Shown here: piece by piece, positions 33,785 to 41,965 of the stretch | Layout of the letters: every line of letters starts with the position of its first letter | Position numbering within the stretch: position 1 is the stretch's first letter | Assembly: GCA_017432885.1 (NCBI GenBank) | Contig: JAFRIE010000051.1 | Coordinates: forward strand, 1-62,869 | Source of the DNA: Erysipelotrichaceae bacterium | GTDB lineage: Bacteria; Bacillota_I; Bacilli_A; Erysipelotrichales; Erysipelotrichaceae | DNA length: 62,869 bases | Direction: 5' to 3' | The notes under the pieces: generated by a model | Told to the model about the DNA's origin: nothing | Database searches by the model: none | What the model saw: the letters and a program-made list of their open reading frames with translations, nothing else | Program-made: the position numbers and the translations under genes

Positions 33785-34858
33785 TTAGGCGAGTTCTTTT
33801 CCGCAGAACGGACAGAATTTTGCTCCGGCTACAGGGAGTGCTTTGCCGCAGAACGGGCAGTAGCCATAGACTTCCTGTGTTGGAGCGGTCTGCTGGTAAA
33901 GACCGGCAGCCGTATTCTGTGCCATGTTGACACCGACAAATCCGGCAGTAGGCCCATTTGGATTCTTGGCAGCATCCCGCATTGCATCAGCCGTGGCGCT
34001 TACCAGCGTAGCGTTTGCCATCTCCGGGTCTTTGTTCAAAGCGGCGAACTGGGCATTCTTGATCCTCTCTGCATCGGCTTCCGGAACAGTTACGGAATTC
34101 ACGGTAATGCTCTGGAAAGCAATGCCCCTTTCTTCTTCCCACTTCTTGCCTAAAACTTCAGTAAGTGCTTCTTTTAGTTCAGCCGTATGAGAAGGAAGTT
34201 CAGAATATCTGATGCCCATCTCGGAAATTCTGGCAAACGCCGGGTTCAGAGCATCCAGCATTTCTGATTTCATCAGGGAAAGGATTTCTTCTTTGTCAAA
34301 ACGGTTTGCTCTGTTTCCGGCAACTTTCTGGTAGAATACCAGCGGATTGACGATCCGGAATGAATATTCGCCGTTGCATCTGACTGCGATGTCAGCATCT
34401 ACACCTCTGTTTTTATCTATAACAACTCTAAAAGGAATTGGTGTAGCAGTGCCGTACATGTTGCCCATGATCTCCTTGGTATTGACATAGTATACTCTCT
34501 GGCTCTTATTGACGTCTCCGCCATAGGTGAATCGGCCTAAAGCATCCTTGAAAGTATTTTTTAGTCCTTCCATTCCACCGTCGAAAATACTTGGCGACAT
34601 GCTCGAATCAAACGTGTAATTGCCCGGTTCAGCTGCAACTTCCAGAATATTGCCTTCTTCAACAACCAGAGCGCATTGACCTTCGTTTACAACGATACCG
34701 GAACCATTGGTTATAACTTCATTTGAACCGCTATAACCCCTTTTGGTCCCCTTAACCATTAATGTGTCATTGTCTAAAGAATCACATACAAAATAATCCT
34801 TCCAGGTGTCACTTAACGTTCCGGCAACCGAACCAACTAATGCTTTAATTAAACCCAT
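33785..34858 (-). CDS. ydjI: SPFH-domain protein with C-terminal zinc ribbon (YdjI-like)
   Basis: A 357-residue cytoplasmic protein. An SPFH/flotillin-type domain spans about 30-260, starting with GLIKALVGSVAGTLSDTWKD. The C-terminus has a zinc ribbon of two CPFCGK(A/E)L knuckles (about 335-355). In B. subtilis the equivalent YdjI scaffolds PspA at the membrane together with YdjG and YdjH. It is the last gene of the same three-gene set here, supporting orthology, though the length is greater because of the ribbon. Confidence 0.85.
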   Translation of the reverse strand: MGLIKALVGSVAGTLSDTWKDYFVCDSLDNDTLMVKGTKRGYSGSNEVITNGSGIVVNEGQCALVVEEGNILEVAAEPGNYTFDSSMSPSIFDGGMEGLKNTFKDALGRFTYGGDVNKSQRVYYVNTKEIMGNMYGTATPIPFRVVIDKNRGVDADIAVRCNGEYSFRIVNPLVFYQKVAGNRANRFDKEEILSLMKSEMLDALNPAFARISEMGIRYSELPSHTAELKEALTEVLGKKWEEERGIAFQSITVNSVTVPEADAERIKNAQFAALNKDPEMANATLVSATADAMRDAAKNPNGPTAGFVGVNMAQNTAAGLYQQTAPTQEVYGYCPFCGKALPVAGAKFCPFCGKELA

Positions 34859-34890
34859 TAAACATTCCTCCTTTGATTTAATTCTTTATT

Positions 34891-36108
34891 CTAAAAGTGA
34901 GAGCCATGTCCGCCATGGCTGGAACCACTTGAAGAAGTATGTATCGATGAACCGCCTACTGAAACATGGCCCGACCCGCGACCGGATGAGTCGTTGTGTC
35001 TTGCCCGCGGTGTTCTGCTGACATGTCTGTTCACCAGCATGTCCGACATGCCAGTAATATGGAAACTGTTGCCAGCAATATAGTTTCCGGCATATCTTTC
35101 ATACCGGACATTTTTCATCTGCCCTTTCAGGACCAGCGCCGTGATCAGGGAAGCGATCAGACTTGCAATGGCTGATATTCCGACATTGACAACACCAAAA
35201 CTGCGCTTCGGTTCGGTATCAACATCAATAATATTGCCTTCTTCTGCTTCGCTGATCAGTCGATCGACATGATCGGCGTATTTTACAAAAGCATCGTAGT
35301 ATTTTCCATCAGACAAATTATCTGAAATCTTCTCAAAAATGTAATCGATTCCGTAATCGGTAACGTATTCCGTACCTTTTCCTTTGGTAGAAATGTACAT
35401 TTCTCTACTGGACATCGAAACAAACAGCAGTACGCCATCATCCTGATATCCGTTGTAGTCGTAGAAATCATCTGCATAATCGTCCGTATCCATCCCGTTC
35501 AGGGAATCGGACGTCAGGACAAGAATATCCATGTTATGTTTCCTTGACAGATCTTCCAGTTTTTTACTTAAAGATAAAACTTCATTCTCGCTTAATAGAC
35601 CTGCACCGTCATAGACGCGAGGACGACCGCTAACGGTTGGAACGCCGCTGCTGTAGGATACTTCATTGATGATCTTCACGACATACTGGTAGTAGTCTTT
35701 GATGCCGTCATAGCGGCTCGCGGCGTAATTGTACAGTTCAAACAGTTTCTTCGCATCCTTCGTCACCAGATCGGACTGCGGTCCATCTGCCTTGACCGTA
35801 TAGTAGTTTTCCGTTATGGCAAGAACGACAGTGTTGGTGGCACCCAGATGCCTGTTCAGGAAATCCCTCGCATAGGAAGAAATACCGTTTTCACTGTTCT
35901 CGATCGAATCGTCATAGATGAAATAGATGGCGATGCCGTATTCTTCTTCGATATGTTCAAGATCTTCGTTGAGTTCTTGGTAAGTCTCATAAGAGGAATA
36001 ATCCGTTCCGTCTTCTTTCATGATGATGTAGCCGTCTTCCGCATACGTTCTTTGACTTATGCCGCACAGCAGCAATACAGCGATCAGTACTTTCAATATC
36101 TTCTTCAT
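34891..36108 (-). CDS. ydjH: TPM-domain membrane protein (YdjH-like)
   Basis: A 405-residue exported protein with a cleavable-looking signal (MKKILKVLIAVLLL, TYAED). It has a degenerate TPM-like segment (about 30-140), a clear TPM domain (about 165-290) with RVYDGAGLLSENE and ISTKGKGTEYVTDYGID, one membrane helix (about 310-330) and a tail very rich in Gly, Ser and His ending SSHGGHGSHF. It is longer than B. subtilis YdjH, mainly from the doubled outer domain. It lies between the ydjG- and ydjI-like genes. The His tail may bind metal. Confidence 0.82.
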   Translation of the reverse strand: MKKILKVLIAVLLLCGISQRTYAEDGYIIMKEDGTDYSSYETYQELNEDLEHIEEEYGIAIYFIYDDSIENSENGISSYARDFLNRHLGATNTVVLAITENYYTVKADGPQSDLVTKDAKKLFELYNYAASRYDGIKDYYQYVVKIINEVSYSSGVPTVSGRPRVYDGAGLLSENEVLSLSKKLEDLSRKHNMDILVLTSDSLNGMDTDDYADDFYDYNGYQDDGVLLFVSMSSREMYISTKGKGTEYVTDYGIDYIFEKISDNLSDGKYYDAFVKYADHVDRLISEAEEGNIIDVDTEPKRSFGVVNVGISAIASLIASLITALVLKGQMKNVRYERYAGNYIAGNSFHITGMSDMLVNRHVSRTPRARHNDSSGRGSGHVSVGGSSIHTSSSGSSHGGHGSHF

Positions 36109-36111
36109 AAG

Positions 36112-37155
36112 CTACCTCACCAGATAGACGACGTACTGTATTGCCGTCAATGCCGCCATCACAGTCAGGAACACACCTAGCGTTATTGAAACCAGTTTTC
36201 CTTTATCCGTCGGCAGACTGCCGACAAACTTGCCGGTCTGACCGTTCATTGCAAAGGAATAAATCTGATCCTTGTATTTCACATTCAGCAGCCATACCGG
36301 ATACATCACGTATTCCTGTTTGCCTTGATTGATCACGATGTTAGAAGAAGAAGGGATACAACTGTCGTACATGGAAGTCGTTGAAGCAAACAGAGATGCA
36401 GTAGAATTGGCGATTCGGCTGTTGGCCACTTTTCTGGACTGTTCCACATCGACATCGTATTTATCTGCCAGATAACCGGCCAGATAGTTCTCGTTAAAAC
36501 CTTTGGCTTCTCTTACATTAAATGGCTCAATGGACTGTGTCAGTTCATCCTTGACTTTACTTGAAGCATCTACCGGTACATCCGTAAAACCGACGCTTCC
36601 GGAACGGAAGACCTTATAGTAACTCGTTTCTGTACAGTTATAGTCCCCTTCGATCCAGTGACGTCTTCTTGTGGCATCAAACCACATTCTGGCGCTTGCT
36701 CTGCCGTCAAAGTTCCAGTATGGAACATAGATTCCCTTGATCTCATCGATCGTCGCTTCACTCTTAAACGTATTTGGAAGCAGGACTTTACCCTGCAGGA
36801 ACTTGCGGTATCTTTCCTTTGCTTCTTTTTTATCCAGCTTGAAAGGAATAATCTTTTTCGGTTTATAGATACCGGAAACATTCCCGGCCATCACAACCGG
36901 ATTGCCGCAATATGGACAGCTGCTGGCTGCAGTGTCCTTGTCCGCCATGATCGTACCGCCGCAGGAATGACAGGTATATAACAAAAGATCGGAATCATTC
37001 CACTGTTCCCCATCAACCGTAAAATCGATTTCCTCGTTAAACAGATCCGGATCAAACGTTCCATCACAATAAGGACACTTCATTTTCTGTGTCCCTGCAT
37101 CAAATTCCAGTCTGCCTCCGCAGTTCGGACATTTAAATTCTTTCAATTCGCTCAT
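36112..37155 (-). CDS. ydjG: Double zinc-ribbon membrane protein (YdjG-like)
   Basis: A 347-residue protein opening with a TFIIB-like ribbon (FKCPNCGG and MKCPYCDG, residues 8-32) and a second ribbon (YTCHSCGG and SCPYCGNP, about 60-90). A large beta-rich middle part ends in one membrane helix at the C-terminus (about 320-342). This matches B. subtilis YdjG, a membrane anchor of the PspA/YdjGHI stress complex. First gene of the operon; a TATAAT box lies at 37180-37175 on the minus strand just upstream. Confidence 0.85.
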   Translation of the reverse strand: MSELKEFKCPNCGGRLEFDAGTQKMKCPYCDGTFDPDLFNEEIDFTVDGEQWNDSDLLLYTCHSCGGTIMADKDTAASSCPYCGNPVVMAGNVSGIYKPKKIIPFKLDKKEAKERYRKFLQGKVLLPNTFKSEATIDEIKGIYVPYWNFDGRASARMWFDATRRRHWIEGDYNCTETSYYKVFRSGSVGFTDVPVDASSKVKDELTQSIEPFNVREAKGFNENYLAGYLADKYDVDVEQSRKVANSRIANSTASLFASTTSMYDSCIPSSSNIVINQGKQEYVMYPVWLLNVKYKDQIYSFAMNGQTGKFVGSLPTDKGKLVSITLGVFLTVMAALTAIQYVVYLVR

Positions 37156-37206
37156 CTTATTTACTCTTTATTTTATTATACATCATTTGATTTTATACAA
37201 ATAGAA

Positions 37207-37229
37207 AACAAAAAAGCCTTTCGGCTTTA
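37207..37229 (-). terminator. Terminator of the polyphosphate-polymerase operon
   Basis: AAAGCC/GGCTTT with a TTTC loop and following T-run on the minus strand, overlapping the stop codon of the gene at 37227. Confidence 0.85.
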
Positions 37230-38687
37230 ATGTCTTCCCGGAAAACCGCCGGGATGCTTTCCCTGATCTGCGGAACCGGGAGAAGCGGGCGCACCTTCTC
37301 CTGCGCCCGGATTCTGACCGTTGTTGAAATTATCTCCCGGTTTCTGACCGCCGAAACCTCCACCCATCATGTCCATTGGCAGTTCGTCGACTTCTGTTCC
37401 ATTTACGATTACGGTACCGCCGTTGAATTCCTGAGCGATCTCGGCATCAAATGTATTGTTACCCGATACATCAACCGTTCCGCCGTTGATGTAAATATAA
37501 CCGTTTGAATCCAGTCCATCAGTGTCTCCCTGTCCCATGACGATCTTTACATATCCACCGTTGATTTCAATTGTTGCCGTGTAGGCACTGACCTTCTGGG
37601 CGGCATTGATGCCGTCATCACTGGCCGTAATGCCGATGTTTCCTCCATTGATCTGTACATAGGTCGCTTCGATTCCTTCATGGGCGTTGATTACAAATTC
37701 TCCGTCATCGATCCGAACCCTGGCGTCAGCGTGAACGGCATCATCATCGGAAGTGATGTCAAAACTGCCGCCGGTGATCGTGATTTCATCATTTGAATGA
37801 ATACCGTCATCGGCACTGTTGATCTGGTAATTACCGCCGCTAATCGTAATGACGCCTTCAGATTTTATTGCCTTATAAGAATCGGCGCTGTTTGATTTCA
37901 CTGTTTCAATCGTGAAATCTCCTCCTTCAATATTGACCAGCTGATAGCCGTAGATCGCATCTGCTCCGGTACAGATATTGAACTTTCCTCCGGAAATGTA
38001 GATGTAGCCTCTATATTCATCTTCGCTGTTATCCGATTTCAAGGCATCCTTACCGGAAACAATGTCGAAGCTGCCGTCAGAAATCATCAGGCAGTCTTTT
38101 CCACTTAATCCTTGACCGGCAACGTTGATTTGATAAGTTCCGCCGGTTATGATCAGATCATCCTTCGATACGATACCGTGACTGTAGGAAGATTCCAGGA
38201 CCAAAGTCCCGGCCCCATTCATGATCAGATCCGCTTTAGAGAAAATCAAGGCATCCACATCATTGTCATCGATCTGTTTGTAGGATGAAGAATCCGAGAT
38301 GGTATTTGTTGTACCCTCCGGCAAAGTGATCGTGATCTCATCACCCTCAACAATATAGATTCCGGCAAAGTCGCCTGATTGGATTTCAACGCCATTAAGC
38401 ACCAGCTGAACATCTTCCTCTTTCGATACTTCGACGATAACACTTGCCTCTTTTAAACTTCCTTCCAGAATATATGTACCGCCTTTTGTGATCCTTACAT
38501 CTTCTTCTCCAAGAGTGATGTAAGTCGATCCGTTGATCTCATAACTGGCATCGGTTTCTGATTCTGTAAAACTGAGATTATAGGCTGTAGCGCTTTCTTC
38601 GTTTTCTTTTGCTGTATTTTCCGGAATGACTGTACTGCAGCCGCCAAGAAGCAGCAGAGCAATCATCACACAAATCATCCTTTTCAT
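37227..38687 (-). CDS. Secreted beta-helix carbohydrate-binding-domain lipoprotein
   Basis: A 486-residue lipoprotein: signal MKRMICVMIALLLLGGCS with lipobox Cys about 17, an N-terminal sandwich (about 40-130) and a long run of beta-helix turns (about 140-430) marked by ITISGGNYQINSADDGIHS-type repeats rich in Gly, Asp and Asn. It ends in a Gly/Pro-rich low-complexity tail. It belongs to the DUF4353 'carbohydrate-binding domain' group that often accompanies CotH/VTC genes. The start at 38687 sits behind GGAGG and overlaps the DUF4956 stop by one base. Confidence 0.85.
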   Translation of the reverse strand: MKRMICVMIALLLLGGCSTVIPENTAKENEESATAYNLSFTESETDASYEINGSTYITLGEEDVRITKGGTYILEGSLKEASVIVEVSKEEDVQLVLNGVEIQSGDFAGIYIVEGDEITITLPEGTTNTISDSSSYKQIDDNDVDALIFSKADLIMNGAGTLVLESSYSHGIVSKDDLIITGGTYQINVAGQGLSGKDCLMISDGSFDIVSGKDALKSDNSEDEYRGYIYISGGKFNICTGADAIYGYQLVNIEGGDFTIETVKSNSADSYKAIKSEGVITISGGNYQINSADDGIHSNDEITITGGSFDITSDDDAVHADARVRIDDGEFVINAHEGIEATYVQINGGNIGITASDDGINAAQKVSAYTATIEINGGYVKIVMGQGDTDGLDSNGYIYINGGTVDVSGNNTFDAEIAQEFNGGTVIVNGTEVDELPMDMMGGGFGGQKPGDNFNNGQNPGAGEGAPASPGSADQGKHPGGFPGRH

Positions 38688-39361
38688 TACAGTTCCTCCC
38701 TGTTTGTTGCCGGCTTGCCGCACATGATCTCCAGATTCCCGTTTCTTGTTCTGAGTTCATCGATCATGGCCTTTGTTTTGTTCGCATCCTTCAGTACTGC
38801 GGAATATTCAACACGGAATAGCGAACCTAAAGTCAGTGTCTTGATCGATTCCAGTTCCCAGCTTCTGCAGTACTTGTTAAGGACTGGATGGAACACTTCA
38901 TCGTAGTTGAGCGATTCCGGAATCGTGATCTTCAGGTAGCGGTTGTTTTCGGAAACCTTTCCAAATCCCGTTATTGTCAATGCAAACATGACAACGGTTA
39001 ACAATAGTGTAAATACACCCGCCAAAGCGACATAACCCGTTCCGCAGATGATACCGATCGTCATGGCAATAAAGACAGCCGCAAGTTCCTTTGCTGTACC
39101 TTTGACAGAACGGAATCGGATCAGAGCAAAAGAACCGGCAACAGACAGTCCTACGCCGATGTTGTCATTCACCAGCATGATGACGACAGTCTCAACGGCC
39201 GGTATCAGAACCAGTGCCGATACAAATGATCTCGTATAAGAATTCCTGTACATGAAGACGATTGCCAGTATAAGCCCCATGAACATACTGGCTACAATTG
39301 CCAGCAAGAACTGTCCAAGGGTGAGTGATCCTGTAAAAATGCTTCCAAATATATTTGTCAT
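38687..39361 (-). CDS. DUF4956 membrane protein
   Basis: A 224-residue protein with four membrane helices in the first 140 residues (GQFLLAIVASMFMGLILAIV is the second segment) and a cytoplasmic C-terminal domain. GVGLSVAGSFALIRFRSVKGT (about 72-92) is the conserved loop. DUF4956 genes recur next to VTC polyphosphate-polymerase genes in Bacillota and probably encode its membrane partner. Here the gene lies 5 bases after the VTC gene. Confidence 0.9.
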   Translation of the reverse strand: MTNIFGSIFTGSLTLGQFLLAIVASMFMGLILAIVFMYRNSYTRSFVSALVLIPAVETVVIMLVNDNIGVGLSVAGSFALIRFRSVKGTAKELAAVFIAMTIGIICGTGYVALAGVFTLLLTVVMFALTITGFGKVSENNRYLKITIPESLNYDEVFHPVLNKYCRSWELESIKTLTLGSLFRVEYSAVLKDANKTKAMIDELRTRNGNLEIMCGKPATNREEL

Positions 39362-39365
39362 ATTC

Positions 39366-40040
39366 TTATTCTCCTTTCAGCACCTGCATGAATGCTGTAC
39401 CGACTTTAGAAAATCCTCTCGGGTAAACTCTGCATTCATCCAATGTTCTAACAAGCCATAACGGCATTGCCTCTTTTACTTTCAGTTCCATCACCGTGTC
39501 TGATGTTATGGAACGGTCTTTTTCACTTCTGTTTAGTGAAAGATCTTTAATACGGTAGCGTAAATCCTGATCAAAGGTAATTCTCAGATCGGCATCATCT
39601 TTTGCTACATAGGAAGTCCTGGTACAGCCGATGTAGATCCTGGGACTGAGTTTTCCGTAATACCGGAGCGCATATCTGATTTCCTGGCCGACCTGCTGAT
39701 CCTTAAAGGAACAATGATCAATGTCGTCAAGAACTTCCTTGCATATGGCTTTGGTGCGGCGTTTATAGACGATGCCATCCAGTTTCTTCTTGAATTCCAC
39801 GAATACCTCATCCTGCTCGCCGGCATCCCGGTAGGTTCTGACTCTCAGTTTTTCCTTGTATTCAGGCTTTTCGATGGAACGTCGGATCAGTTCATACTTG
39901 TCAGTATCGTAATAGATCGAGGAAATGTCTGCCGCAAAGAACTTGTCCGCATTCACAAAAGGCTCTATCCTTTCCAGCAGTTCCTCATACTGCGAAGTAC
40001 TTAACAGATATTTCTTTTCGAATCTCCGGAATGTTTCCAT
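39366..40040 (-). CDS. VTC-domain polyphosphate polymerase
   Basis: A 224-residue soluble catalytic domain of the VTC type, related to the yeast vacuolar transporter chaperone and the CYTH/tunnel fold. METFRRFEKKYLL carries the first basic/acidic set, KEKLRVRTYRD (about 63-73) the basic strand, EFKKKLDGIVYKRR the next and SDTVMELKVKEAMPLW (about 175-190) the acidic strand. Such enzymes polymerise the gamma-phosphate of ATP to polyphosphate. It is the first gene of the operon with DUF4956 and the beta-helix lipoprotein. Confidence 0.88.
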   Translation of the reverse strand: METFRRFEKKYLLSTSQYEELLERIEPFVNADKFFAADISSIYYDTDKYELIRRSIEKPEYKEKLRVRTYRDAGEQDEVFVEFKKKLDGIVYKRRTKAICKEVLDDIDHCSFKDQQVGQEIRYALRYYGKLSPRIYIGCTRTSYVAKDDADLRITFDQDLRYRIKDLSLNRSEKDRSITSDTVMELKVKEAMPLWLVRTLDECRVYPRGFSKVGTAFMQVLKGE

Positions 40041-40122
40041 CGTCTTTTCCTCCTTCTGATGTCTTAATCATATTGATCAAAAGTGAACTCTATCTGAACT
40101 GAAAATGAAATGAAACTGAAAA

Positions 40123-40147
40123 GAAAAAGTCCCTTTCGGGACCTTTT
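40123..40147 (-). terminator. corA terminator
   Basis: AAAAGGTCCC/GGGACTTTTT on the minus strand with a GAAA loop and T-tail, overlapping the corA stop codon. Confidence 0.85.
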
Positions 40148-41078
40148 AGAACATCTTTTTATGATTGAAATACTGCAGCACCATAATGGAAGCGATCGCT
40201 GCGACAATGATGATCACAATGAAGGCGTAAGGAGAATTCTCGAACGGTACGCCGTCGATATTCATGCCGTAAGCATCGAAGATGATGCTTGGGATCGAGA
40301 TAACGACGGCAGCGATCGCAATGAATTTCTGTACGACGTTCATGTTGTTGGAGATAATGGATGAATAGGCATCCATCATGCCGTTGATGACACCGCTGTA
40401 AGTATCCGCCATTTCCGAGGCCTGTTTCGATTCGATCACGACATCTTCCAGCAGATCTTCATCTTCTTCGTACCTGGTAATTGCAGCAGACTTTGTCAGT
40501 TTTTCCAGTATGGCATTATTGCCTTTCAGGGATGTGGTGAAATACAGAAGGCTTCTTCCCAGTTCCATCATTTCCAGCAGGACCGGATTTTCGATGGAAT
40601 GATGCAGGACGACTTCCAACTGTTCCGACTGCCGGTTGATCTGGCGCAGATTCTTTAGATAAAGCTTGGCGTTTTCCAGCAGGATATGCAGAAGCATTCT
40701 GGTTTTTAACTTGGTATCGATAGATTTTTTGGCTTTACCGGCAAAGTTCAGGATCGGCGTACTTTCCAGACATACCGTGATTAAGGCATCCTTGGCCAAA
40801 ATGATCGCCAAAGGAATCGTAATAAAACGGCTCTTCCCGTCCTTCTCTTCCGTCGAAGGAATGTCTACGAGGATCAAGGTATAGTTATCTTCCTTTGTAA
40901 TACGGGTCGATTCTTCTTCATCCAGTGCGGCTCTCAAGTCATCGGCTTCGATCTCGTACTTTTCTTCAATTTCAACAAGCTCTTTTTCGGTAGGATGGAT
41001 CAGATTGATCCAGCATCCTTTCTGCGGTGCATCAATACTTACCAGTTCGCCCTTTTTTGTTATGAATGTTTTCTGCAT
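40146..41078 (-). CDS. corA: CorA-family magnesium transporter
   Basis: A 310-residue divalent cation channel subunit. A large cytoplasmic domain (1-245) is followed by two C-terminal membrane helices; the signature YGMN (selectivity filter) lies at about 266-269, followed by the periplasmic loop IDGVPFENSPYAF and a basic tail NHKKMF. The start at 41078 is set by AAAGGAG seven bases upstream; the ATG 24 bases earlier overlaps that region. It is preceded by a promoter and a possible leader peptide. Confidence 0.93.
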   Translation of the reverse strand: MQKTFITKKGELVSIDAPQKGCWINLIHPTEKELVEIEEKYEIEADDLRAALDEEESTRITKEDNYTLILVDIPSTEEKDGKSRFITIPLAIILAKDALITVCLESTPILNFAGKAKKSIDTKLKTRMLLHILLENAKLYLKNLRQINRQSEQLEVVLHHSIENPVLLEMMELGRSLLYFTTSLKGNNAILEKLTKSAAITRYEEDEDLLEDVVIESKQASEMADTYSGVINGMMDAYSSIISNNMNVVQKFIAIAAVVISIPSIIFDAYGMNIDGVPFENSPYAFIVIIIVAAIASIMVLQYFNHKKMF

Positions 41079-41138
41079 CTGCTTTCTCCTTTCACCTGAC
41101 AATCAGCAAATCAGTGAAAAGATCCGCCTATGTCCATA

Positions 41139-41198
41139 CTACGCTTCGTTAATCAAATATCTACTGTGTTCGGGTAGACCATCCATATTTTCTTTCAT
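41139..41198 (-). CDS. Possible leader peptide upstream of corA
   Basis: A 19-codon frame reading MKENMDGLPEHSRYLINEA lies between the predicted corA promoter and corA itself. Its ATG is about 10-15 bases after the predicted transcription start and has no good Shine-Dalgarno. Translated leaders control Mg transporter genes in enteric bacteria, so this is plausible, but there is no direct evidence for translation. Confidence 0.35.
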   Translation of the reverse strand: MKENMDGLPEHSRYLINEA

Positions 41199-41213
41199 TT
41201 TTTTATCATTACT

Positions 41214-41242
41214 ATTTTATTTTTTAAGAAAAGAAAAAACAA
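41214..41242 (-). promoter_or_regulatory. Predicted corA promoter
   Basis: TTGTTT (41242-41237), 17-base spacer, TAAAAT (41219-41214) on the minus strand. It leaves a leader of about 130 bases before corA. No M-box (ykoK) magnesium riboswitch signature was seen. Confidence 0.55.
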
Positions 41243-41274
41243 TATCAAAAAGCGAATTAAAAACGAAAATAAAA

Positions 41275-41300
41275 AAACATCCCGCTCAGCAGGATGTTTC
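41275..41300 (-). terminator. Terminator of the superoxide reductase gene
   Basis: AAACATCC/GGATGTTT followed by seven T on the minus strand, just after the stop at 41315. Confidence 0.85.
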
Positions 41301-41314
41301 ATTTCACTTTTGAA

Positions 41315-41689
41315 TCAGGCTTTCCACAGGCCGTGCAGATTACAATAGGCGTAGACGGCCAGGACTTCCTCTTCCTCTAGAAGTGCGAATACAGCTTCCG
41401 GTTTTTCTTCCGGTTTCAGAGCCTTACGCTGATTTCCCTTGTTTGTCTGTAAGGCGATCCATTCAATATAGTGCTGTTCAATCATCGGATGATCGACTTC
41501 ACCGACTCTGACATATACTCTATTATCTTTTACCTCATACACAGGAACATGCTTCTCGACAGCGCCGTCCGATGTTCCCGGAATGATTTCTTCCATCGAT
41601 TCCCCGCAGCATACGACCGGACAGGAAGTCTTGTTGACGATCGCTACCATCTGTCCACAGTGTTTACAACGATAAAATTTCATTTCCAT
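41315..41689 (-). CDS. dfx: Desulfoferrodoxin (superoxide reductase)
   Basis: A 124-residue iron protein that reduces superoxide to hydrogen peroxide in anaerobes. The N-terminal desulforedoxin knuckle is YRCKHCGQ with a second CC pair (CPVVCCGE), holding centre I. Centre II has the ligands EKHVPVYE, HPMIEQHYIEWI and CNLHGLW at the C-terminus. AAGGAGA precedes the start by 8 bases. Monocistronic. It indicates an anaerobe with oxygen exposure. Confidence 0.95.
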   Translation of the reverse strand: MEMKFYRCKHCGQMVAIVNKTSCPVVCCGESMEEIIPGTSDGAVEKHVPVYEVKDNRVYVRVGEVDHPMIEQHYIEWIALQTNKGNQRKALKPEEKPEAVFALLEEEEVLAVYAYCNLHGLWKA

Positions 41690-41754
41690 AGTTTCTTCTC
41701 CTTATTTTTATTATACTTTAAATCCTGCAATGAAATGAAAGAAACGCATAGTAA

Positions 41755-41774
41755 AAGCCCTGTTTCCAGGGCTC
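41755..41774 (-). terminator. Terminator of tRNA-Pro
   Basis: AGCCCTG/CAGGGCT with a four-base loop and a TTTT tail on the minus strand, nine bases after the tRNA 3' end. Confidence 0.8.
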
Positions 41775-41782
41775 ATATTCAA

Positions 41783-41859
41783 TGGTCTGAACGAAGAGAT
41801 TTGAACTCTCGGCCTCTCGGTCCCGAACCGAGCACTCTACCAAGCTGAGCTACGTTCAG
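41783..41859 (-). tRNA. tRNA-Pro (CGG)
   Basis: On the minus strand acceptor CTGAACG pairs with CGTTCAG, the anticodon stem is CTCGG/CCGAG with loop TTCGGGA (anticodon CGG, 41825-41823), the T-loop is TTCAAAT, the discriminator is A and a 3' CCA is encoded (41785-41783). Confidence 0.95.
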
Positions 41860-41928
41860 AGCTGCTAATACAATTATAAACCAGGAAAGCGGTTTTTGTA
41901 AGATAATTATGAAATATCGACAAAAGAA

Positions 41929-41960
41929 ACCGCTCTCTGTTCATTTTTTCAAAGAGCGGT
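41929..41960 (-). terminator. Terminator of the glycine cleavage operon
   Basis: ACCGCTCTTTG/CAGAGAGCGGT with an A-rich loop and TTTCTTTT tail on the minus strand, just after lpdA. Confidence 0.85.
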
Positions 41961-41965
41961 CATTT

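Noticed and set aside
41471..41848. A plus-strand open frame ending ERRDLNSRPLGPEPS
   Set aside because: The C-terminal part is the antisense translation of tRNA-Pro, a well-known artefact, and the rest is antisense to the superoxide reductase gene.
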